A DNA stretch of 64,000 nucleotides from Didymodactylos carnosus. Its lineage: Eukaryota; Rotifera; Eurotatoria; Philodinida; Philodinidae. Location: contig CAJNOQ010000165.1 in NCBI GenBank assembly GCA_905250885.1, positions 1 through 64,000 of the forward strand, given 5' to 3'. A program made the translations under genes and the position numbers. Positions within the stretch are counted from its first letter, which is position 1; each line of letters begins with the position of its first letter. The notes beneath the pieces were generated by a model. It ran no database searches, was not told the origin of the DNA, and worked only from the letters and a program-made list of their open reading frames with translations. Of the stretch, positions 34,001 through 48,306 are shown piece by piece.

Positions 34001-37000
34001 AAATGTTGATACAACTACAAAATGAAAACGAATTATCATTAACATTTAAAACTGCTACAAGGTATTTATATTCCAAATAAAACTGTATCTAGTTATTTAA
34101 AACATTTAAATGGGTTTTATATTGTATCTTATAAAATCGGCGGAAAAACAGAAATATTTATGAAAAATTGATGACATTAAAAAGATTAGATCAATTACAT
34201 GAACAAAATGTTTTACATAACGATTTATGATCGGAAAATTTTCTTGTTAATAATGATAATCATCATCGAATTATGTTATACGATTTTGGAAATGCATTCA
34301 TCCTTAATGAAAATAATAAGAAAAATCGGAAACTACCATTACCGCCAAATCGACTTTTTATAGGCAGATTTTCAAGGCTCGACTTAATCTCTTTCGAGAT
34401 CAAACCATGATGTGGCGCCATCTCGAATTTAGGCAATGCAAAAATACATCGGAAAAAGAATCATTTTTTTATTCTTAATGTGAATAAGACAACTTTTGGT
34501 GCCCAACATTTTGAAGGATTATGATCTCGAAAAACATTAAGTCGAGCTTTGAAAACCTGCCTATAAAAAGTCAATTTTGCGGTAATGTACTTTTTAAAGA
34601 AGCAATTGAAAAGGTTATTAAATTATACAAAATGAAATTATAAAATGAGAAATGAAACTAGAACATTTTTTTAATTTTTTTATTTTCAATATTTTTCTAT
34701 ATGTAAAACTGTTCTAATTGTCAGATATAGATATATTTATAATAAAGTTTTCACGTTATCGTTCAGAGAGGTTAGTTCAAACACGTGAAGAGCAAGTATT
34801 TAGATGAAACTCCTATGACGTGTTAAGAAAATATCAACGCACTTGAGCTCATTAAAACTGAACCCAAGAAACTCTAACGGATCTGATCTATTACCTTTCA
34901 AGAAAAAACATAGCATGTGTTATATTTAAAACTAAATTGGTTTACAAGCTGTTTTTCTTAAAAGAACTTTTTAATGCATCCTAACTTGTATTAGGGTATC
35001 AAAATTAGTTCATTACTTTGCCGTCAAGAGTTAACAGACACATGAATTAAAAAAAGAGGGCATATCAATATCGAAACATGTTTGATACATGTCACGCGAA
35101 TAATGATACAACCGAGGGGAGAAAAGAATCTTAGTAGTATTAGTTTAACGTGCTGCGGTATTGTTGTACGTCAATTATTGCCTTTCTCTTCACGATAGGT
35201 ACGTTCTTGGGTAAGGATAAGTGAGTGAGAAAGAGCGACATCATGGAGAAACTGCACTTGCTGCATGTTCAGTTTGGAGCGCAAGAACCCAATAGCGCAA
35301 TGTCTAAGATATTTAAGATATTAACCATAAGCAAATACAGCCGATGTTGATTCAAGTCCTGTAGTCATTGTATGAATCGAGCGAATGTTATAAACAACTT
35401 CATAATAATTAATTACATATTCATAATTGATTATGAGTTCAGGAGTTAAATTAATAATTAAGTCTTCTTCTCTAGATAAACTGACAGCGATATGTTAGTT
35501 AAGAAAAATACTATTAAACATTAACCTTTATCTATTAAAAAATAAAAACTTCAAAGTATCTCTGAGAGGAATATAGTTAACTGATGATAATGAGCAGAAT
35601 TAACTGGATCCCTAATGATGATGACAAAAGAACCGAGGATCAGAGTATAGATTCATAGTTCAGTGGACTAAAGAGACGATAAGAAAACGTATATTTTGTT
35701 GGTTGGGAGTACAATTCCCGCTCGAATTTTTCTCAAAATTTGAAGAGTTTTAACTTGATTGTTGGAAGTACGTCGGACTAAAAATCATGAACACATAGGC
35801 ATGCCCATTTCGAATATCGCATTCCCCGGGCTCAAAATTGCACTTCAGAATTTTGAAGTCCGGTGATACGCTTCCAGTTATCCCTTGAAGTCATGTAACC
35901 CGATCGCCATTTAAATAACTAGCATTCTTTTATTATAATCATAAAAATATAACAGATACATTACATTGGCACAAAAACGTAGAAGTCTTTATATAATGAG
36001 GCATATTCGCAATCAACTACAGGATGTAGAATAGTAATTATTTCTAATAAGTTCTTAGCGACTATAGGTTATCGAGTTCAGAACGCTAAACAACTTTGTC
36101 TTTTGGCATGGTGCCACCATGAGTTTTTAAAAGACCGTGGAAGCTGTTCGTGGTATACTCAATTCGATTTTCACGCATTATCTTAGAGAAGAAAAATAAA
36201 AGAATCATTTTTCGTTTATTTCAATTAATTAGTTTCCAATTAATTAATCACCAATAAATTGGAACGACTCTAGAAGATAGTATAATTTTTGATTACTTTA
36301 GTTAAAACTTTTCATTAAAAGTTACCTAAGTTCATTTCAGCCATTTTTGTTTTGATACCATAAACATACTAAATGACCATAGTCTCTTCTCTTTATTTAA
36401 TCTAGTTAAATATTTCAAACTAGCAAAATATACGCCGGACAGCACACCCATTCATTTTGGATGAATAAGTTTGACATCACCTTGTTGATGATTATGCTTG
36501 TTATACACTAATGATTAAAGATATTGGACGATAATTTTGAACCAACTTGCAGTACGGTACGGTACATACGACAACTTAAGGTGTCGGTAAAACTAAATTT
36601 GTTTCTTTACTCTAGAGTAAAAAAAGTAATAGGATTAAAAGAGCAGAAAATAGTAAAGAAAAAAACAAATAGAAGTAATCAGAGCATCTCGAAAAAAATT
36701 TTCATCAAAGATCTACGTTCAAACAGACAGTATAATTATGAGTCATTAAGTCAACAATGTTAACTAAAATGCAGTGCGAAAACTATTACCATATTTTTGT
36801 CTGTTATTGTTGTTATTATATGGTAGTGAAACAGGAAATCCAGTTGGGTTGGCACGATTTTGATTATAATATTGAGTACCGAACCTAAATGATGGACTAC
36901 ATAAATTGGAATGATTGTTAACCGAGTTTGGTAATGATGTTTGAACCGATAGCAGAGGACGAATGGGCGGAGAAATATACTTAGCAAATGGAGCAATACT

Positions 37001-38241
37001 TGCCATGTGACTGATGTGAGGAGGAATAAATGGACTTGTAACAAAATGATTACGATTCGAATAAGACTGACTTATTTGTCTATAACGACGTTTTCTAAAC
37101 GGAGTTACATCCTTTCTCTTCGATGTCGCTGATAATGATAAATTTGGTCGTTGATCATCTAGTTTCAATGGATCTCTTGTATTTGGTGGTAACATGATTT
37201 CAATAGTAACATCTTCACTCGACGAATTATTATTACTTGATTTAGGTAGATTAATACTTTCGGTCTGAGATGTCTTTTGTTTTTTCTGTTGTATTAAAGC
37301 ATTTAAATTTAATGGATCTCTTTCGTTACCACCTAGAAGGAAAAAAAGAAAAATTAGTACGTCAGTTCTAGAACTAAAGAAAAGAGCAGTCGAACAGAGA
37401 ACAGTTTCAGTTGTAGGAAGTCTACTTCTGACAAGTTTCATTACCGCGCGAGTACGTTCGAGATCTCAACTCATATCCAGTATAATAAATGAAAAATGCA
37501 CAGTTCCAGTTTCTTTAATCAAGAAAATGTTCAGCTCGACAGGTTTTGTATGAGTAAATTAGACGTGATGAATTGCATTTTTTCCTAATGCTTAAATTGA
37601 CAATTATGGTTCTGAACTTGCCCATAATAGTTAGGAGAAAATTTTCTCGCTCTCCACACCTTGACTAATCTAGTCATTCATCCTTCTGTTTGAAAAATTC
37701 ACACAAAAGTCATGCTCGAAAAACTTTGAGTTGACTAGACGCAAGCACCAGACAAGGGCTATTCGTAGAATAAAATTCAGACCTTTGTTTAAAAAAATAC
37801 TATCGTTTTATATATAGCGTAATGATATAAAAGGGCTACCACTTCCCTCAGATCTCAAACGACGATTGTTATATTCGAGCGTCAAACTCCAAATGAAACG
37901 GGAATTCGTTCAATGCATGATCACTAATTTCCACATTCTAACATACCCCTGCTACTCAAAGAGGATCCGTCATGTCGGATATCAAGAGCCCCATTAATCA
38001 TCATATAAGCCTGCAAAAAGTTTTGGTAAGCGCAGTTGTTCACATTATATTAATCCAAGACTTACAGTCACTTGAATTCCATAAAATTAAGGGTTATAAA
38101 GCATCAAATATATTTACCTAATAGAAAATATGGCATAAGTAAAGGTTTTTTAAAATTACATCGTCGATTTTTACGAATTAGGCCATTTCGTCTCGTTTTC
38201 ATATTATTTGTTTTGCTATTATAAATGCTACTGTTGGCCAT
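28074..38241 (-). CDS. MEPCE (7SK snRNA methylphosphate capping enzyme)
   Basis: Seven exons on the minus strand join with matching phases: 38241-38118, 37332-36790, 31773-31546, 30832-30639, 29343-29125, 28960-28834 and 28339-28074, about 566 residues. The enzyme methylates the gamma-phosphate at the 5' end of 7SK snRNA and holds the 7SK snRNP together. The N-terminus keeps family motifs (FLLGGNERDPLNLNALI, then IEIMLPPNTRDPLKL). The Bin3 methyltransferase follows: YGNFKGYYGYRDPSQDNRL, SAM-binding VLDIGCHSGHVT, ILGVDIDQQLIHRARQ, IIAFSVTKWIHLNFGDDG, RALRPGGILLLEPQQWQSY, and SEVGFQTCHTVATP. An extra acidic/Ser tail follows GFERSIFMLIKA. The start is uncertain: an ATG at 38241 is used, but the frame is open upstream to a possible acceptor, so a further 5' exon is possible. 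Intron 2 is about 5 kb and full of repeats, unlike the short introns of neighbours. Confidence 0.9.
29836..30094. mobile_element. hAT-like MITE, copy 2, in a MEPCE intron
   Basis: This is a close copy of 18504-18776, with the same CAGCGTTTCCGATT start and CCTG end, lying in the MEPCE intron between the exons at 30832-30639 and 29343-29125. The flanking 8-mers GCCTGTAA and GTCTGTGA match at 6 of 8 positions, a decayed target duplication. It is non-coding. Confidence 0.65.
30945..31611. repeat. Direct duplication of a MEPCE exon end and intron start
   Basis: 30945-31196 and 31360-31611 are direct copies of about 252 bp with few differences. The second copy (31546-31611 part) is the 3' end of the working MEPCE exon coding NRLTCMESQWFNQKDVLDIG; the rest is the start of the following intron. 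In the first copy the coding part is preserved, but the donor reads AT instead of GT after ATAG, so this exon remnant should not be spliced. The two copies are separated by a fragment of the 26470-27125 repeat family. Confidence 0.8.
31198..31285 (-). repeat. Fragment of the 26470-27125 repeat family
   Basis: About 87 bases match the complement of 27035-27118, including CTGAGTAGAGATGAACAGGG and AGCTGTTTGTTCATCCCTGA. It lies exactly between the two copies of the MEPCE exon duplication, so it may have been involved in or inserted after that event. Confidence 0.6.
32040..32150 (+). repeat. Truncated copy of a SINE-like repeat
   Basis: The stretch shares GTACAATTCCCGCTCGAAT, then GTACGTCGGACTAAAAAT and ACACATAGG, with 35655-35800, but its 5' (A-box) part is missing. 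It lies in the large MEPCE intron. Confidence 0.5.
32403..32779. mobile_element. TIR element in MEPCE intron
   Basis: Both ends are CCAGGGTTGCCAACTC (right end inverted), and both are bordered by TTCGAA, which could be a 6-bp target duplication or an extension of the inverted repeat because it is palindromic. The interior is rich in ATCAGAAAA words on both flanks. No coding sequence was seen. Confidence 0.7.
33730..33900. repeat. GC-rich self-complementary patch
   Basis: Words such as GTCGGGC, CCGGGCC, GGCCCGGC and GGCGGGCC recur in both orientations in a region much richer in G+C than its surroundings. It resembles the interior of the hAT-like MITE at 19948-20272 and the patch near 21250. 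One end, the complement of CCAGAGCTCCTAATCGGG, looks like an element terminus, but no partner end was found. Confidence 0.4.
33940..34643 (+). pseudogene. Protein-kinase-like pseudogene in MEPCE intron
   Basis: Translated pieces show kinase landmarks: LDQLHEQNVLHNDL (catalytic loop, HND in place of HRD), then SENFLVN, then IMLYDFGNA (metal-binding DFG). Upstream pieces include NGFYIVSYKIGGKTEIFM. An in-frame stop follows HNDL and at least one frame change lies upstream, so it cannot make a full kinase; the ATP-binding lobe is incomplete. A MITE (34342-34582) interrupts the 3' part, after which coding-like sequence resumes (LFKEAIEKVIKLYKMKL and stop at 34641-34643). It runs on plus, opposite to MEPCE. 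The kinase family cannot be told. Confidence 0.65.
34342..34582. mobile_element. MITE with TA duplication inside kinase pseudogene
   Basis: The ends are inverted repeats of about 45 bp, containing GACTTTTTATAGGCAG and GCTCGACTTAAT, and starting CCGCCAAAT on the left and CCGCAAAAT on the right. TA flanks both sides (34340-34341 and 34583-34584), as for Tc1/mariner MITEs. The 241-bp element is non-coding and splits the kinase-like pseudogene. Confidence 0.8.
35545..35620 (+). repeat. Fragment of the 26470-27125 repeat family
   Basis: About 75 bases are nearly identical to 26935-27005, including GAGAGGAATATAGTTAACTG and AACTGGATCCCTAATGATGA. It is in the MEPCE intron, directly upstream of the SINE-like repeat. 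Confidence 0.65.
35655..35800 (+). mobile_element. tRNA-derived SINE-like element
   Basis: The head carries TAGTTCAGTGG, close to a Pol III A box (TRGCNNAGTGG). About 50 bases later GAGTACAATTCC resembles a B box, within a T-arm-like stem GGGA-GTACAAT-TCCC. The downstream body is shared with 32040-32150, showing a repeated unit. No clear poly(A) tail or target duplication was found, so the SINE call is moderate; a decayed tRNA pseudogene with a repeated tail is the alternative. Confidence 0.45.
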
Positions 38242-39684
38242 TAATGTTCTTGAATTCACAAAAGTGCTCGATGATAGATTCGAATGGTCGTTAAAACTTG
38301 CAAAAGATATTATATTCAACAGTAAAGTTGAGAAGTAGAAATAGAAGTATTTTGACAGAAAGTTATGTAATATGAGATAGATATGAGCAATATAAAGAAT
38401 TGCGAAAGATGAAACAATCTTTTTTCCTTCCGCTTCCTACGTAGAATAAGTTTCTACATTCTAAGGTGCATAAAACATTTAGTTGCATCAGACACAGAAT
38501 GTCGTAAGAATCGTGCAGTGCAAATAATATAAGTTATATAGGAGAGAGAGAAATAGAGAATACGGCAGAATGAATAATCGAAACAATCTGTCTTTGGATC
38601 AGTTTAGCATTCTTTAAGAAAATCTAACAACGATATTCTTAGAAAAAACGAACCTTCTTCAAGCTGCGTTTTATCTAGGTTAAGCACTCTAGTTAACACG
38701 AGAAAGAGTCCTATGTAGACTTAGAGAGGCGTTTCGGTAAAACATGGACGACTGGATTGATTTTATCGCAGAAATGACGTTCACTTCTCTTGTCTTAGAT
38801 CCTTGACTGCCTTAATTTGTTTCATTAGATGCAATCTTATTTTTAAGCAAAATCTCTCATAAACTACACAACCACTGAAGGAGCGCAGTGTATAGTTTTG
38901 ATTGACAAGAAGAAAATGAAGAACTTTCTCTAATCAAATATCTATAAGATGCCATTACCAACAAAACACAATTCGAAACCATCCTATTCTCCAGCAGTTG
39001 CATCAGAGAGTCATTAATCGATAAAATTCCTTTCAAAATACAGCATATAGCTGAGGTTTTCCACTGGTCGGCCGTCAAACTTCACACTCCGCGAACTGTT
39101 TTCTTCATGAATACATGTGATGAAAATCTATCACTTTTCGCTTCTCTAGATGGTCCTGATTCCTAGGCTTTTTAAACTCTAATACATTGGAACACTAATT
39201 ATGCTTGTTTTCGGCAATGTTCTGGAGGGTGTTTCATAAAAAAGTGCTTGACTTAAGTCTCGGTTTTATACACTTACGTGTTAATTTTACACACTTAAAT
39301 CTAGACACAGTTAACTCGAGCATTTAAGAGTTTTTATGAAACACCCTCCTGGCCATAGAATGTAATAATAATCAGTTTTTGTTAAAAATATTATTTGAAT
39401 ATCGATTGCGACAATTAATATAACGCATGTATTCAACTGTTGAGTGTGATGTTATTTTAATACTCACATACTTTAAGTATTCAAATTTTACCTAAAATGC
39501 TTCAGAAGGAAACGGCGAATCATGCAAACTTTTCTTGCTGATTTTTGGGATGACGCAACCATCTGCAAGAAGCCAGTTATTTAAAATGGGCATGACACAA
39601 CATGGCGTATGTCTACTCAATACTTTGAAACGTTCGTCGTTGTTGTTGTTATAGATAATAGAATCTAAGTTCATTCTGGTGAAG
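38242..39684. promoter_or_regulatory. Divergent spacer between MEPCE and POLR3B
   Basis: About 1.4 kb separates the 5' end of MEPCE (minus) from the POLR3B ATG (plus). It should contain both promoters and any MEPCE 5' exon. It also holds a 127-bp MITE (39224-39350). Minus-strand open frames at 38857-39078 and 39492-39674 have no signature. No core promoter motif was identified, so shared regulation is inference from layout. Confidence 0.4.
39224..39350. mobile_element. 127-bp MITE
   Basis: Perfect 19-bp inverted ends, GGAGGGTGTTTCATAAAAA and its complement, enclose about 89 bp without coding sequence. It lies about 330 bases upstream of the POLR3B start, inside the presumed promoter region. 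Confidence 0.75.
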
Positions 39685-44829
<5,145 letters not shown>

Positions 44830-45068
44830 ATTTATCTTGTTTTTCTTTTGTTTTGTTTTTGTTATACAGTCATTTCTTTAACGAGTTTGTTTAAACTTTG
44901 TAACTATTTTGATAATGAAATAAGCGTACGAATTTGGTTGTTTTTAATATTTTTGATGACATCCTGAAAAAAGGCTTCATTGATATCTCATTAAGATTAA
45001 TAAACATACGATGTTTTCTATTTAAGATGTATGTTTAATTGATTACTCATTATAACCAAATGTAAAAC

Positions 45069-45734
45069 ATGGGTAATCATACAACGCGTGCAACAAACAT
45101 CGATTCATTTGTATCTCTTCCGTTTTCACCTACTCTTTCTCCTCCTCAATCTCCTTCTTCTTCTTCTTCTCCATATGTGTTCAGTGTTGATAACATTAAT
45201 TCTTATGGTCGAAAACATGCATCAGCAAAGATTCAAGTAACATCCGATGGTTTATGCATTCAACAGAAAAATCGTCAACCGTTACATATTCCCTTAGATT
45301 CCATAAAACGCTATGGTTTAGATGGCAGTATATTTATTTTAGAATGTGGAAGACGTGCTCCATTGGGTAGTGCACGTTATGCATTTCGATGTAAAAAAGC
45401 AGATTTATTGGTTAACTGTTTAGATCAAAAAATTACCGTACTCTCAAGAAGTTTAATTCGACAATCATCGTCGACACCGCCATCATTATCAACTTCAACG
45501 TTGACTAGTGTTTCACGCCGTCCTATATCTCATCATCATCGTCGTACACAATCCGATCAAACTCTTGCTCAACACCGTGTATCTTGTGAAAGTCGTCATA
45601 TTACACCACAAATATCAACATCACTCTCATCATCAACTGCTTCATTCATAAATCATATCCATAATTCTGAGCCGGATTTATCAATAAATTATGTCGTCTA
45701 CAATCATAACAATGATAATGATAATAATAATAAC

Positions 45735-45774
<40 letters not shown>

Positions 45775-46469
45775 CATTTACCACAGACAATGACAACAAA
45801 ACTTTTATTGTAAAAATAAAAAATGGCGAACAAAATCATTCAACCGAAATACCGTCGTTGAATTACGTAGAAGTAAAAGCTGAATTGAACAATACTCATT
45901 TATTGTCACCAACAGAAGATGATAAATTAAAGATAAACGAAGATGAACAAAAGAAGACCATATCCGGTAGGTACATTAACATTGATGATAAATAAAAATC
46001 TCCTGTACTCAGATTACCGTATTAATTAGTTGAGAGACTTTTCAACATGCTTTCTTTTTTCTACTCTTATGAAAAAGAGATCATCGAAATGTTGTAGGTG
46101 TGAGTAGAGTTTTAGAATGACATTTGTCTTTTAGATAACAATAATCAACAATCAATCATTCAATCACACACCGACTTGCAAGACTTACAATCTGATCAGA
46201 AAAAACCAAACAATCAAATTCCACAGCAGCCCAAAAAGAAAGCAATGCTTTCCATATTTTCTAATCATAAACCACTCAATGTCCCTCCAAAAACATCGAA
46301 TAACATCATTTTAACACCAACACCTTCAGGGATTTCCACAGTATCACCATCCATATCGTTATCAACAACACCTTACGCTTATATTGATCATGAAAAAACG
46401 GTTACGTTGAAGAAAATTACGGAAGAAAGAATGCAAAGCAAACCGTTTCATTTTCGTGTCGAAGTTTAA
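45069..46469 (+). CDS. FRS2-like adaptor with IRS-type PTB domain
   Basis: Two exons (45069-45966, 46135-46469) give 410 residues. The N-terminus MGNHTT fits an N-myristoylation site, as in FRS2/FRS3, which anchor to the membrane and link FGF/Trk receptors to GRB2 and SHP2. Residues about 40-135 match an IRS-type PTB domain: KIQVTSDGLCI, IPLDSIKRYGLDGSIFILEC, GRRAPLGSARYAFRCKKADL. After it come Ser/Thr-rich and histidine-rich stretches, then an uninterrupted asparagine tract coded by AAT repeats. Near the C-terminus, TPYAYIDHEKTVTLKK resembles the conserved Y-x-x-I-D motif of FRS2/Gab-type adaptors. The start ATG is only about 240 bases after the POLR3B stop. Membership in the PTB adaptor class is firm; FRS2 rather than a DOK-type relative is likely from the myristoylation site and RYG-GRR pattern. 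Confidence 0.8.
45710..45772 (+). repeat. AAT trinucleotide repeat coding polyasparagine
   Basis: A run of AAT (with a few GAT and AAC) inside the FRS2-like gene codes an Asn/Asp tract of about 20 residues. Length variation between individuals or alleles is likely. Confidence 0.9.
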
Positions 46470-46729
46470 AGTAGTTAAAGAACTCCTAACTCATTATTTA
46501 TCATTAGTCTGTATTTACTATCAATTATGTGATAGGAGAAAAAGATAATCACTCAAAAGTTATAGAAATGGACATTCTATTTTTAATGATTTCCATACTG
46601 TTTATTTTTTATTTTCATTTATTGAAATTGCACGTTTTGTTCTATTACTCATGTATTTATTTTATTTTGAACACAGTACGCAAATTTACTAATATCTAAC
46701 ATTTTTTTGCCTGTTTTTCACATCTCTCT

Positions 46730-46767
<38 letters not shown>

Positions 46768-48306
46768 ATCAAGATATTATTTCATTCTCATAATAAGTCA
46801 CTGTTTGCATTTTACTCAAATAGTTTTGTAAATTTTTATTTATTTGATAATCTCCATTAACATTGCACGTTATTTATTGTTAATCTCATGTAGGTGAAAA
46901 AAACAAACTATCTAATTTTATTCTGAATGCTTCTTTTTTTAACTCCTCTTTTTTGTATTATTGATGAGTTTATATGCCATGTATCTATAACTTTTTATTT
47001 GCTAAGTATTTTTGTGCAATAATAGCCGTGTATCAATGAAAGATAGTTCAACCTCGTTATTTTGTTTATAACTAAATCACTTTTGAATGTTGTATATATA
47101 ATTGAAAGTATGAATTGTGAGACAACTGACCAGAAAAAAATAATAATTAAGTTAAAAGATACTAACCGCTCATTTTTTATAGGTTTTTGTTTTGTTCTTT
47201 TGTCACATAATGTTCTGTACTACCGTTTATAATTTATCAACTTGAATAAACTTTGAGCCTTGAATTAACAAAATTAAAACTTCTTTCCAGCTTTCTGTCT
47301 TCAACTACGTATGTTGCCATTTTTATTTTCATTTTCGAAGGAGAGTTAAAGAAAATTCTCAAGGGAACTGAAATGTATACCAGTGGATTAAGAACTGCTC
47401 GTTTGCATCATTGTGCTAAAATTATGTTCATCTTCTTCATTCTTGAAGTTTGCTGATTAAAAATCGGTATATTTCACCTTTTTGTAACGGTTTACATGGA
47501 AAATACGCATATTCAAATTTTTCTGGAAATTTTTGTGGTAAACATTTTTCTCCAAGGTAAGGTATTGCAGAAATATTCATCTTTTCTGCTTCTGTCAAAA
47601 TCGCTTTTCAACAGAGAACCTTAAATCAGTTGTTTCATTATAACTAGTTATGGGATTTTTAAGAGATGTTTGTTCTAAAAATACTGGATCAAAAGGAGAA
47701 GTACCTTCTCTCTTTCAGCTCATATTGTAGAAAAATGTTTGCTCTAGAAAACTTAAGTTAGCAGAACAATCTTTATTAAGAAATTTTTGTGCGAAATGCA
47801 TACATTTTTCAAAACTGCACATCGAACAAAACAGAAAAGGCAGTAAGAAGCATAAGCCTTTTTAGAACAAATGTTTTATAGATGAGTTACTTATGTACAC
47901 GACAGAATAGTTTCTTCAAGAGTGGTAATCTTCTCCCTTCGTTCTGATTTTTTGCATTGTGCAAATTCCCAAAAGCTTGCTAAGACTTTTGAGTGAGCGT
48001 ACATCCAAGATCTTACTAGTTATTATATACAGAGAATATGAGGATAAGAAGAAACACTTTTGGAACAAAAAATATTCAACGTATCTGAAACCATGGAAAT
48101 GCATACTACTCTTTTCCAGCGTGACAGCAGTTAAAGCTTTATAGAAATAATTGATGACGTCACTCTCAACGCATTTGAAATTAAGGTTACAAGTTCTCTT
48201 TAAAAGCATAAAATTTTGAGTCTAAAAAGGTTAAGAAGTGTGAGAATATAAATAATTTCTACGGATCAAACTGTGGTTACCGAGTGAGTTTAGGTATTCT
48301 GAAAAC
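46470..48306. other. 3' UTR and non-coding spacer
   Basis: Contains a CT microsatellite at 46732-46763 and AT-rich sequence with no supportable gene. Open frames at 47253-47456 and 47916-48209 carry no signature. Confidence 0.5.
46732..46763 (+). repeat. CT dinucleotide microsatellite
   Basis: About 16 CT units in a row with one or two interruptions, in the spacer after the FRS2-like gene. Confidence 0.9.

Noticed and set aside
36524-36763. Plus-strand 79-residue frame near the MEPCE exon 2 end
   Set aside because: Lysine-rich AT-derived sequence, no signature, antisense to the MEPCE intron.
38857-39078. Minus-strand frame in the MEPCE/POLR3B spacer
   Set aside because: Considered as a MEPCE 5' exon, but it does not resemble the family's N-terminus and no phase-compatible donor was found.
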